A stretch of 64,000 nucleotides of DNA from Oreohelix idahoensis (taxonomy: Eukaryota; Mollusca; Gastropoda; Stylommatophora; Oreohelicidae). A program made the position numbers and the translations under genes. Shown here one piece after another: positions 34,542 through 45,805 of this stretch; positions within the stretch are counted from its first letter, which is position 1; each line of letters starts with the position of its first letter. The stretch is taken from positions 1-64,000 of the forward strand of contig JAMPIV010016229.1 in assembly GCA_024509875.1 (NCBI GenBank). The letters run 5' to 3'. The notes beneath the pieces are model-generated. The model searched no databases and was not told where the DNA came from. It saw nothing but the letters and a program-made list of their open reading frames with translations.

Positions 34542-35700
34542 TTATCTTTCCTGGGGCTGAGTGTGATTCTCATCACACGGATGGCGGCTTAAAAAATCCG
34601 CTCCCAGATTTGTTTTTCCACTTATATACTCTATGCTAAACTCATATGGCTGCATCAGTAATGACCAACGGAGTAATCTAGAATTTTCATGTCTATCCTG
34701 CGCTAGAAACGACAAGGGTTTGTGATCCGTTTGCAACTTAAATGCCTTCCCATACAGATAAAGATTGAATTTCTTTATCGCCCATATTACTGCAAGACAT
34801 TTTTTTTCGCTAGTTGAGTAATTGGTTTCAGCTTTATTCAACTTTCTGCTAGCATATGCCACTGGGCTTAATTCCCCATCCAATGCATCTGATTTCTGTA
34901 GCAGAGTCGCACCTAACCTAATATTACTTGCATCCGTCCTTACAATGATATCTTGACTTAAGTCAGGTAATTTCAAAATAGGTTTACTTGTGAGCTTTTC
35001 CTTCAATTCCTGGTAAGCGAATTCGCATTGTGGAGTCCATGTAATTCGATCTGGATGTCCTTTACGTGTCAAATCAGTTAACGGTGCACAAATGGAATTA
35101 AAGTTTTTGATATACTTTTGGTAGAAACCACATAATGAGACAAAGGATCTCACGTCTTTCTTGGTTTGTGGTCTCGGGGCTTTCTTTAGTATCTCTAAAT
35201 TCTTTGGGTCAGGGGTCATGTTTCCCTGATAAACTGTGTGTCCTAAGAATTCTAATTCTTTACATCCAACGCAACATTTGGTTGGTCGGGCTGTTAAATT
35301 CGCTTCCCTAAGTCGATTAAACAGCATGTTCAGAGAATCAATGTGTTCCTCAAATGTTTCTGTTGCTATAAGGATATCATCCATGAAATTTGTGATGCAT
35401 GGGTTATTCAGAGGGTCCAATAATTTTCTCATCATTCTAGAGAAGACACTAGGCGCATTCTTCAATCCAAATGGCAATCTGTTAAACTCATAGTGTCCTT
35501 CTGAGGTACTAAAAGCTAGGTATGGTCTAACCTCAGGCTTTACTGGAATCTGATAGTATCCTTTACTCAGATCCACTTTTGAGAAATATTTAGCTTTATT
35601 TAGCCTGGCAAACAACTGATTTGTATCCGGCAATGGATCCACCTGTCCTTCTGTGATAGCATTCAGTCTCCTGTAATCTATACAGAGTCTATGTTCTCCA
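34542..35700 (-). CDS. pol: RT and RNase H of the Gmr1-like element
   Basis: The longest frame (34542-35642, 366 aa) continues upstream to about 35700 with RLCIDYRRLNAIT. RT: SKVDLSKGYYQIPV (motif A), RLPFGLKNAPSVF (motif B), FMDD at 86-89 (motif C) and LGHTV with the tether KYIKNF. RNase H: D237 in VRTDASN, E279 in SEKKCLAVIW, D306 in TDHKPL, and an aspartate in ADFLSRHP near the end. The stop follows shortly after RNase H, and no integrase lies between here and the 3' LTR, because integrase is upstream. A one-base insertion near 35700 separates this frame from the protease-integrase frame. The enzyme makes the DNA copy and removes RNA. Confidence 0.93.
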
Positions 35701-38178
35701 GAGGGTTTTCCTTAAGAGTACAACACTGGAACTATACGAAGATTCACTGTGTGAAATAATTCCTTCCTTCAACAAATAGTCTATCTCTTCCTTCAAAGCT
35801 TTCTCCTTAGCAAAAGGAATCGAATAGGGTTTCATACAGACAGGTGTGGGGTCTATCAGTTTCATATCATATTCCAATAAGTTTGTATGCCCCGGTCGGT
35901 CTGTTAACACCTCTGTATGATTATCTAGAACCTGTTGCACTCTCTCTTTCTGATTTTTCGTTAAATGTGTACTGATTTTCACCTGTGCCGCTGTCTCACA
36001 GGGATGTAATGGATATTCAAATGATGAAAGTGGTTCCTTTTTCATCTCCATGGCAATGGACAAGGTCAACAAGTGTGTCTCTTCCTGATTTTCTCTTTCC
36101 AAATATTTCTTCAGGAGATTCACATGATAGATTTTTTCTTTCCCCTTCTTATCTATCTTATAATTGGTTCTAGACACCTTCTCTAGAACTGTATATGGAC
36201 CTTGCCATCCAATTTGTAACTTATTCTGACTACCGGGCAGAAGAAGCAGTACCTTCTCTCCCACAGCCAAATCTCTGTCTTTAGCTTTCCTGTTATAGTA
36301 AGCAGCATGTTTTTTCCTGGCTTGTCTCAAATTTTCATTGGCAAGTTTCCAGCCAGTTTTTAAACGAGTGGTCAGCTCATTCACATATTGGTATGAGGAT
36401 GTAATATTTTCCTCTGCCTTTTCATCAGTCCACGTTCTTAACAGCGCTTTCAGTGGACCTTTTATTGGCCTTCCAAATAATAATGTTGCCGGGGCCATAC
36501 CGGTTGAACTATGGGTTACCTCCCGATAAGCAAAGAGGGCGGCGTGAAGGTACTGGTCCCATGTATCTGGTTTTTCGTGTGCCAACTTTCTCAGGATTGA
36601 CATCAACGTGCCATTAAATCTTTCCACTTGGCCGTTCCCTTGGGGGTGGTACACACTACAATGGAAGTGTTTGGCCTGGAAGATCCTGAAAACTTCTTCT
36701 GTTAGTTTCCCCTTGAACTGAGAGCCATTATCAGTCAAGATTTGATTGGGAAAGCCTAACCTTGTGAAAATTGTGAGTAATGCCTCTGCCACATGTTTAG
36801 AATCAATCGATGACAGGGCTACCGCCTCTCCCCACATAGAACAAGTGTCCACCAGAGTCAGAATGTAGCTGTTCCTTCTCTTAGTTCGGGTGAGAGGTCC
36901 CACAAGATCCACGGCAACTCTCTCAAAGGGTGTTCCCACTATGGGCATTTCCCCCAGAGTTGCTGGTGCAGTCCAATGCTTAGGTGCTACTCGTTGGCAT
37001 TCTGGACAGGATTTTACATATCGTTTGATATCTTCAGTTATCCCTGGCCAGAAATAGTGACAAGCTATTGGCTGTCCTGTTGCGCTGATCCCCATATGAC
37101 CACTGAAGGGAATCGCATGCCCTAGTTCCAACACTTTAGTCCTATATGAAGTGGGAAGGACCAGCTGTCCGTGACCATTGGATTCAGATCCAGCCTTCCT
37201 ATAAATCAGCCTGTTCTTCATATAAAATTCTCCCTTGCCTGGAGGTGTATGAGATTTGGGCAAATTCTTGAAACACGGCTTGAGTGTCTTGTCCTCCGCC
37301 TGTGCCTTCCTCATCTCATCTGGATGAGTATTTATTGGATTATCCTCGTCCTTTTTAGACTGTGATCTGGTCTGCACTGTTGCCAATATCACAGGTCTCT
37401 TGGGATTCCCCAAGAAGACATATCTACACCCCAATATCAGAGGGTAGATTGGCTCATTTATCATTGCTGCTTTTATGATTCCTTCCACATATCGCGTTTT
37501 CACCTTTATCCGGGCGACGGGAAGTGTCATGGTAGCTACATCCTTGGTTGCAGTTTGAATCTCCACTGTTTCTGTGGTGTATTGATCTGCCTGCACCAGG
37601 TGAGAACTCACAACGGAATCGTAATCTAAACCGGTATCATATAAACACCTTATAGTGACACCATTACAGATGACATCTTCACACACTGGGGGGTGGTATG
37701 GTTCCTGTAGTTCTGCAGGTTTGACCTTTTTTTCCTTTTTCCCAGATGTCATAGCAGCACAATGAGGAGGTTTCCTTCTACAATGGTCAGTGTCATGATT
37801 GTTCATCTTACAATTTTTACACCACCTTTTCCCTTGGTTGAAAGATTTTCTTTCATCATATTTCCTTTCATCGAATTGTGGGGTTTTATTTTTATTGTCA
37901 TACCGTGGCCTATCAAATTGGTGCTTACCTTTGTTTTGATCTCTAGGATCAAATTTATTAAAGTTCTGTGGTGCCCTAAAATTTTCTACCTGTTTCTTTT
38001 TATTACCTGATACCTCTGCCTGAGCCGCTTGATACCTTTCTGCAACATTTAGCAACTCACCCAGCCTCTCTGCACCTTGTTCCATGAGAAACTTTCTCAG
38101 GTCTGGAGCCATGGACTCTCTTAATTGTTCTATAAGGACCATTTCCTTAAGATCTTGGGTTTCCCCAGAGAAGTCCAT
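35689..38178 (-). CDS. pol: Gag C-terminus, protease, integrase and RT start of the Gmr1-like element
   Basis: This is an 829-aa frame. Residues 1-55 are SCAN-like Gag. A zinc knuckle CX2CX4HX4C is at C120, C123, H128, C133. The aspartic protease has DTG at 181-183. Integrase follows: H354, H361, C391, C394 (zinc site), then D424, D483 and E519, the last pair spaced by 35 residues, the canonical DD35E core. An SH3-like LQIGWQGPYTVLEKV block follows near residues 650-665. The frame then runs into the RT N-terminus (CMKPYSIPFAKEKALKEEIDYLLKEGII) and stops by frameshift. Protease, integrase and RT lie in one frame, so their order is not an assembly artefact. No separate pol start is expected; it would be translated as part of Gag-Pol. 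Confidence 0.94.
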   Translation of the reverse strand: MDFSGETQDLKEMVLIEQLRESMAPDLRKFLMEQGAERLGELLNVAERYQAAQAEVSGNKKKQVENFRAPQNFNKFDPRDQNKGKHQFDRPRYDNKNKTPQFDERKYDERKSFNQGKRWCKNCKMNNHDTDHCRRKPPHCAAMTSGKKEKKVKPAELQEPYHPPVCEDVICNGVTIRCLYDTGLDYDSVVSSHLVQADQYTTETVEIQTATKDVATMTLPVARIKVKTRYVEGIIKAAMINEPIYPLILGCRYVFLGNPKRPVILATVQTRSQSKKDEDNPINTHPDEMRKAQAEDKTLKPCFKNLPKSHTPPGKGEFYMKNRLIYRKAGSESNGHGQLVLPTSYRTKVLELGHAIPFSGHMGISATGQPIACHYFWPGITEDIKRYVKSCPECQRVAPKHWTAPATLGEMPIVGTPFERVAVDLVGPLTRTKRRNSYILTLVDTCSMWGEAVALSSIDSKHVAEALLTIFTRLGFPNQILTDNGSQFKGKLTEEVFRIFQAKHFHCSVYHPQGNGQVERFNGTLMSILRKLAHEKPDTWDQYLHAALFAYREVTHSSTGMAPATLLFGRPIKGPLKALLRTWTDEKAEENITSSYQYVNELTTRLKTGWKLANENLRQARKKHAAYYNRKAKDRDLAVGEKVLLLLPGSQNKLQIGWQGPYTVLEKVSRTNYKIDKKGKEKIYHVNLLKKYLERENQEETHLLTLSIAMEMKKEPLSSFEYPLHPCETAAQVKISTHLTKNQKERVQQVLDNHTEVLTDRPGHTNLLEYDMKLIDPTPVCMKPYSIPFAKEKALKEEIDYLLKEGIISHSESSYSSSVVLLRKTLWRT

Positions 38179-38985
38179 TTCTCCAAGTATGTCTCTAACC
38201 GTGCAGAGAACTGGTGATAGGTTTCACCTGACAGTAGTTTAGCATTCCTAAATTTTTTCCTATAAAATTCTGCGTTCTTTTCATATCTTAACAAAAGAGC
38301 CTGCTTTAGCATGTCATAATTTTCTTGATCACCTCTGTTCATTTTGGCAAAAAACTTCATAAGCTGCCCCACGAAGCCCTTGAGATAACTTTAAGCTCCA
38401 CCTTTCTCTCTCTAACCCATATGTGGTAGCTAATAGTTCATATCTATTTAGATAGCTCTCAATATCATCGTCCTTCTCAACAAAATGATCTAAATGAAAA
38501 TTCATAGCTGAGGTTGAGGCTCCCTGACTAGCAGTGGCATCAGAGGTAAAGGGACTGGCACCATTTTCAGGAGCATGGCCTTGAAACTCAAACTCCCTTA
38601 GTCGTAACTCATGTTCCCTTTGTAATCTCTTCTCCTCCTTTTCTGCTTCCCTCTCTGCAGCCTGTCTTCTTTCCTCGGCTTCCCTTTCTGCAGCTAATCT
38701 CTTGTCTTCCCTTTCTGCAGCTAATCTTTTTTCTTCTGCTTCCAATTTCTTAGCCTCAGCCTCAATCTGCAGCCTCTTAGTCTCAGCCTCAGCCTCAAAT
38801 TGTAACTTCTTAATTTCCTTTTCAGCCTCTAACTTTCTTTCGGCCTCTTTTTCTAATCTTCTTTCTTCCCGTTCAATATATTTGTCACATTCAGCAGTGA
38901 CATAAGCAATCATAATTTGCCCGTCCATTCCTAACTCTTTTGCAGTCTGCACAGCAGCAGATCGAAATTTGGCCAGGTCCGCCAT
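38130..38985 (-). pseudogene. gag: Gag of the Gmr1-like element, SCAN-like capsid, two frameshifts
   Basis: ATG at 38985 opens MADLAKFRSAAVQTAKELG. A long charged coiled coil follows (about residues 35-125), containing repeats of the EAERKLEAE / LAAERE type, then a NFHLDHFVEKDDDIESYLNRYE capsid start. A shift near 38370 leads to frame 38130-38372 (RGDQENYDMLKQALLLRY, then TYHQFSARLETYLEKW). A second shift near 38165 leads into KEMVLIEQLRESMAPDLRKFLMEQ of the next frame. The last two blocks have the spacing of the vertebrate SCAN domain, which is known to derive from Gmr1-like Gag. Gag would assemble the particle; the two shifts prevent that in this copy. Confidence 0.85.
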
Positions 38986-39148
38986 TTTCTAACAGGTAAA
39001 TGTATAAAATGTCTAACTAAACAATACAATCTGTAATTACTTATCCAAGGACACCACAGGCACTGAGAGCTCAACGTTATTTATTTCCACCCAAGGATAC
39101 CTTTTAATTCTTATTATTCCCAATATATATAATAGGAGAAAGTTCAAT

Positions 39149-39168
39149 ATCCCGGGAGCGAGACCCCA
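39149..39168 (-). promoter_or_regulatory. Primer-binding site of the LTR element
   Basis: The minus strand reads TGGGGTCTCGCTCCCGGGAT, starting with the TGG that pairs with a tRNA CCA end, five bases after the 5' LTR. The second LTR element (50-58 kb) has a similar site, TGGGGTCTCACACCCTCCGG. I did not assign the tRNA. Confidence 0.65.
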
Positions 39169-39173
39169 ATATA

Positions 39174-41219
39174 TGTGGTAAAGTGGGATGATATAAATAC
39201 TTATAGGGGACTTAGTGTATTGACTGAGATCAGCTGTGAAGGTATCTGTATCTAATAGGTGTAGTGTTTTACAGATAACCTTACTTGCTACCACATTTAT
39301 ACCTCAGTCAGAATTATTCTGGAATATTGTGATGACTACGTTGAATGTCTAGGGTTTTGTAATTGATGAAGTGTAAGTCACAACAACAACAGACAGATAA
39401 ACAATTTAATTTATTCCACCACACTTGACAACACTGTGACACTCACACACATTTAACACTCTATAAGACTATCTTAAATGAGTCACTGGTAAAGTTTCAA
39501 ATATATATGTATTAATTACTTTCACTAATATATATATATCCTGATTCAACTACACAGTGAACCAGGAATCACAATCAAATGTAATCACAATTTATATGTA
39601 CATAATTTATAAATATGAACCTTGTAGTGACATATTTTTATTAGTATTATCCTATGTGTGTCAGTTGTGTAGTAGTACTATGAGGTAATACTGGTTTTGT
39701 TTTTCAAGCTATGTTGTTATTTGTCATCATGACTTCAAGTGTTTGTTTATCTTGGAAATAGTATGGGGAAAAGTTCCCAGTTCCTATCAATTTAAACAAG
39801 GTATTGTCCCTCTGTTTTACTATAATGTCAATTTTAGAGGGGGACACATAATGTTGAGCTCCTCTGGCCACAGAAGCTTATCTTTCGTGATGGCGGCAGG
39901 AAAAGACTCCTCTGCTCGATCTTCCCTGTGTTCTGGAGACACCTCACTGGTCGCTCTCTGGACCCAGGAGTATGCTGTCAGCCTCTAGATTCAGCAAAGC
40001 TCAGACCAGGTGCTGCTCAATAACTTTAGGACCACGGTCCCACAATTCATGGAAATAATACACAATTACGTTGACTGGCAATGAATATGGCACAAAATCC
40101 GACCTGCCGCTGTCTCAGGCTTTTATTTAGAAAAATATAAGCTGAATCTCAACGCACTGTTGCTTTAGAAAGTTTATTTGAAAATGTGGTGCTGAACTGA
40201 CGCTTCTAATTGACTATATTGGCGGGTCTAACCAATCGTGCCATGTTTACACAGCTTTTCAAAAAAGTACCTCTACTACTGTTTCCCCTAACAACAACAA
40301 AATTAGTATTGGTAGTCCGACTAATCGTGTTTCGCCTTACATTTACTGCGCTCCAATCAAATAGGATTTAACATGGGGACCTATTTCCCGTACAATGGTG
40401 GTTTCAAAATCTGCCACTGAGCGATTCTGATTTTGGTGTTGTCTGACACCCTCACTATTTCTTTTGGCTATAATTTGTTAATTCCTAGACTATTTGCGTA
40501 ACACTTAACATATTATTTGTCAGCAAGTCCTAAGGAACCCAAATATACAAATTTAAGGGAGCTAAGTGGCTGCGTTCAAAATATGTATTTTCTAGGATAG
40601 TCGTGTATTTGTTTTTTTTTATTTTTTATGTTTAGAACCGCCACCTGTCCTGCTGTACTGTCAGACTAATGTCAGGATTTTAGACATAAAACAGTAGAAT
40701 GTCATGTTTCCTAATAAGCGTTTTGTAAGTTTTTAAACCTAACTCTCGTATGGGTAGTGTTTTTTATCACTGTCGATTTGAAAAAAAAGTTAGTGATTGT
40801 GGCCTTACACGCGTGATGGCATTAATTTTGTATCGCGAGACGCGTGTTAGGGTTGCATGCGTTCCTGCTTTCAGCCCTCCCTTTCTTTCTATCCTAAGTC
40901 CATCTGTCCTTTCGTTTATGGTAACGTAGTGTAATTAATGCTAGTATTAATTTAGGTCATTAATCAGCTTGCGTATCTCAAGGTTTTTCTTAGAAATGCA
41001 GTACACGTTTTATTGTAGAAAGCGTGTATTGATGCAGTAGGCTTACTATCAACGTGAAAGCGTGAGAATATGCAGACGAAGCATAAAAAGGGGGATCTCG
41101 AGTACCGTCATTGTGACAGCACTGTTCTTTACCATTCTTCTTTCCTTTTATTGAATTTATGTGTTAGGCTTTACATTTACCTGATAATTTATATATGTGG
41201 ATTAGAATTTCTCACGACA
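39174..41219 (-). repeat. 5' LTR of the Gmr1-like element
   Basis: 2,046 bp, TG...CA ends, almost identical to 32270-34474 apart from the 160-bp duplication there. In element orientation it would contain the promoter and polyadenylation site, which I could not place. Confidence 0.95.
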
Positions 41220-41647
41220 GGAATGAATGAATGAATGAACGAATGAATGAATGAATGAAGGAATGAATGAGTGAATGAACGAATGAATGAATGAAGGAAT
41301 GAATGAATGAAGGAATGAATGAATGAATGAAGGAATGAATGAATGAATGAATGAATGAATGAATGAATGAATGAATGAATGAATGAATGAATGAATGAAG
41401 GAATGAATGAATGAATGAAGGAATGAATGAATGAATGAATGAATGAATGAATGAATGAATGAATGAATGAATGAATGAATGAATGAATGAAGGAATGAAT
41501 GAATGAGTGAACGAACGAACGAACGAACGAATGAAGGAATGAATGAATGAATGAATGAATGAATGAAGGAATGAATGAATGAATGAATGAATGAATGAAT
41601 GAATGAATGAATGAATGAATGAATGAATGAATGAATGAATGAATGAA
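41220..41647. repeat. (GAAT)n microsatellite, right part
   Basis: Continuation of the array at 31716-32269 after the LTR element. Without the element and one GGAAT the array would be about 980 bp. Long FIHSFIHS frames on the minus strand are artefacts. Confidence 0.95.
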
Positions 41648-42394
41648 AATATCTGGAGTTCCCAACTGAAGTCACTAAAGTCACAAGCCTTCTCTCAACT
41701 CCTACCACTCGTACCGAATCAACAAAGATACTAGCCTTTAAAGTACTCGACGTTGATCCTATTCTTCATTTTGATGCTTTATTACAAGAAACGGTGACTA
41801 TTATTCGCTGGTTTTCAATAATAAAGTGGGATCTATTCGTAAGGAATCAATCTTTGACAGTGGGATAAGAATACCGAGATATCTGCGTGGTTTCACGTGC
41901 TTCTAATAAACCAAAGCATTCACATTTGGGTTAGTTTAAGAACTAGGGTGAGAGGTCGACACTAGACGAGGGGATGTGGCTTTCGTCTTTTGATGTCTCC
42001 CCTGGCCTTAGATCAATGTCGACTCTCACTGGGACTAGGAAACAATTATTTGTCATTAGATCAGATTAGACTGAAGGAATTCCGGAAAGTCGGTTAAATC
42101 CCCGAAGATCCTTGTTCCTTGGGCTGTGACAATCTCATGGATAAAAATGCATTGTCAGCACCAGTGCCATGATTATCAACATTATCATTGTCATCAACAT
42201 TCTCTTCTTGCTGATCTTCATGGTAGTTATCTTAATCTTCTTCATGTTGTTTTTATTTCTTCTTAAAATCTTCAAGATATTTATTCTATTTGTTATTCAT
42301 CTAATATATTTTCGTCGTCTTCCTCTGCTTCGTCTTCAACGTCTTTTGTTTTCATTTCTTTCTGTTGCCTTTCTTTCTTAATCTTCATCTAGTT
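41648..42394. other. Non-coding stretch
   Basis: No gene seen. A T/C-rich region from about 42170 grades into the trinucleotide array. Confidence 0.4.
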
Positions 42395-43560
42395 GTATAA
42401 TAATAAAAGAAACTACTGCTGCCGCTACTACTATTACTACCACCACCACCACTACTACTACTACTCCTACTTCTACTACCCCCACTACTACTACCACTAC
42501 TTCTACTACTACCACCATTACTATTGTTATTACTACGATAACTATGACAACTACTACTACTATTACTACTGCTACTGCTATTACTACTATTACTACTGCT
42601 ACTATTACTACTGCTACTACTCCTACTATTACTACTGCTACTTCTACTACTACTATTACTACTGCTACTACGGATACTATTACTACTCCTACTACTACTA
42701 TTACTACTGCTACTTTTACTATTCCTACTACTACTTCTACTGCTTTTACTACTACTATTATTACTACTGCTACTACTATTACTACTGCTACTACTATTAC
42801 TATTACTACTGCTACTACTATTACTATTACTACTGCTACTACTATTACTATTACTACTGCTACTACTATTACTATTACTACTGCTACTACTATTACTATT
42901 ACTACTGCTACTACTATTACTATTACTACTGCTACTACTAGTACTATTACTACTGCTACTACTAGTACTATTACTACTGCTACTACTAGTACTATTACTA
43001 CTGCTACTATTACTACTATTACTATTACTACTGCTACTACTATTACTACTGCTACTACTATTACTATTACTACTGCTACTACTAGTACTATTACTACTGC
43101 TATTATTACTAATATTACTAATACTACCGCTACCACTAGTATTGCTACTTCTGCTACTACTAGTACTATTACTACTGCTACTATTACTACTATTACTACT
43201 GCTACTACTACTGCTACTACTATTACTACTGCTGCTACTACTACAATTACTACTGCTACTACTAGTACTATTACTACTGCTACTATTACTACTATTACTA
43301 TTACTACTGCTACTACTACTACTTTACTACTGCTACTATTACTACTGTTACTACTACTACTACTACTACTAGTACTATTACTACTGCAACTATTACTACT
43401 ATTACTATTACTACTGCTACTACTACTACTATTACTACTGCTACTACTACTATTACTACTGCTACTACTACTACTATTACTACTGCTACTACTACTACTG
43501 CTAATAATACAACTGCTACTGTTATTGTTACAACTAATGCTGCTGCTACCATTACTACTA
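42395..43560. repeat. ACT-type trinucleotide array with higher-order units
   Basis: About 1.17 kb of ACT/ATT/GCT trinucleotides. From about 42770 to 42945 a 24-bp unit (ACTACTATTACTATTACTACTGCT) repeats several times; later blocks alternate with AGT-containing variants. The long frames across it on both strands are artefacts. Confidence 0.95.
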
Positions 43561-44646
<1,086 letters not shown>

Positions 44647-45531
44647 GTAAGTTCTCATTTTACGACGGGGTTACGTTTCTGAAAATCGTCGTAAATTGAA
44701 TCGGCGTAAAACGAATCTATTTTATAATGTATTTAAATGGGATATATTGCTGAGTTGTACATATTTATAAAGATTTTTTTCAATTTTAATTTGTTTTAAT
44801 ATGTATTTTTATTTATACAATCAACATTTTTAATTATGCAAAACAGATACATTTTATAAACAATGGAAAATAAAATAGAAACAAGTTTCAAATGTTTTTT
44901 ATTTTCATTTTCATGCAGATGTTTAATTTCCACCTTCTTTTTTGCTGAATATCACGAAATAAGTTCTTAGCCTTTTTGACATAACACTTTGCGTGAGGGG
45001 AATCTTCCGTTCATTTAGATCATCCATCAATAATGCAAGCAATTGTTCCACTTTTTATATAGTGAGACGTTTGGAATAACTTAAATTAGATGCGCAGAGT
45101 TTTGTTGTTTTCTGTACTGGTTCGTTTATTTTCTCTGCGTTAGTCATTAATGTTGAAACAGTGGCCGGCGCTAAATTGAACGAACTACAAACATTAGCAC
45201 GTGTTTCACCAGCCTCAATCGTTCTAATCTCTAAAATTTTAGTGTCTAAACTTATAGATTTTGCTCCTATGACTACCCTCTGCTAGGGTTTCCATCTGCA
45301 TCTTTACAAACTGACATGGTTTTACTTTTTTTTTTTTAAACCCCTGAGGAAATCAAAGCACTCGTGAAAATAAAGCTAGCAAACAACTGCATGTAGCATG
45401 TTACTGGAGACCAGAGCCTGGGCGACTGGCAGACTGCGCGACACGATGCAGGAAAAAAAATGCCGATCTTTTTGCCAATAGTCGTGAAAGCGAATCGTCG
45501 TAAAACGAAGCGTCGTTAAATGAGACTTTAC
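44647..45531 (-). mobile_element. pogo/Tigger-like (Tc1/mariner) DNA transposon relic
   Basis: 885 bp between TA dinucleotides. Ends are imperfect inverted repeats: GTAAGTTCTCATTTTACGACG on the left, GTAAAGTCTCATTTAACGACG as complement on the right. Further inside are GTCGTAAA/GCGTAAAACGAA words. Inside, on the minus strand, is the N-terminal DNA-binding part of a Tigger transposase. The DDE catalytic part is missing, so it is a non-autonomous internally deleted copy. Confidence 0.75.
44929..45265 (-). pseudogene. DNA-binding domain of a Tigger-like transposase
   Basis: The minus-strand frame reads SISLDTKILEIRTIEAGETRANV, then FNLAPATVSTLMTNAEKI. This is the CENP-B-type N-terminal helix-turn-helix pattern that binds transposon ends. 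After one in-frame stop at about 45060 it continues VEQLLALLMDDLNERKIPLTQSVMSKR, matching the second CENP-B-type helix-turn-helix. The catalytic domain is absent and the remaining interior is AT-rich non-coding DNA. Confidence 0.7.
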
Positions 45532-45540
45532 TATATATAT

Positions 45541-45805
<265 letters not shown>

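Larger units (their letters stand above)
32270..41219 (-). mobile_element. Gmr1-like Ty3/Gypsy LTR retrotransposon, complete, inserted in a GAAT array
   Basis: The element is 8,950 bp on the minus strand, with two LTRs of about 2.0-2.2 kb that begin TGTCGTGAG and end TTACCACA in element orientation. A primer-binding site lies 5 bases inside the 5' LTR (TGGGGTCTCGCTCCCGGGAT), and a purine tract (AAGTGGGGAGAA) precedes the 3' LTR. Gag, protease, integrase, RT and RNase H follow in that order. Integrase before RT within Ty3/Gypsy-type sequences, and a SCAN-like Gag, are the marks of the Gmr1 branch. The LTRs differ by few substitutions outside one 160-bp duplication, so insertion was recent. Four frameshifts break the coding region. 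Confidence 0.9.
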
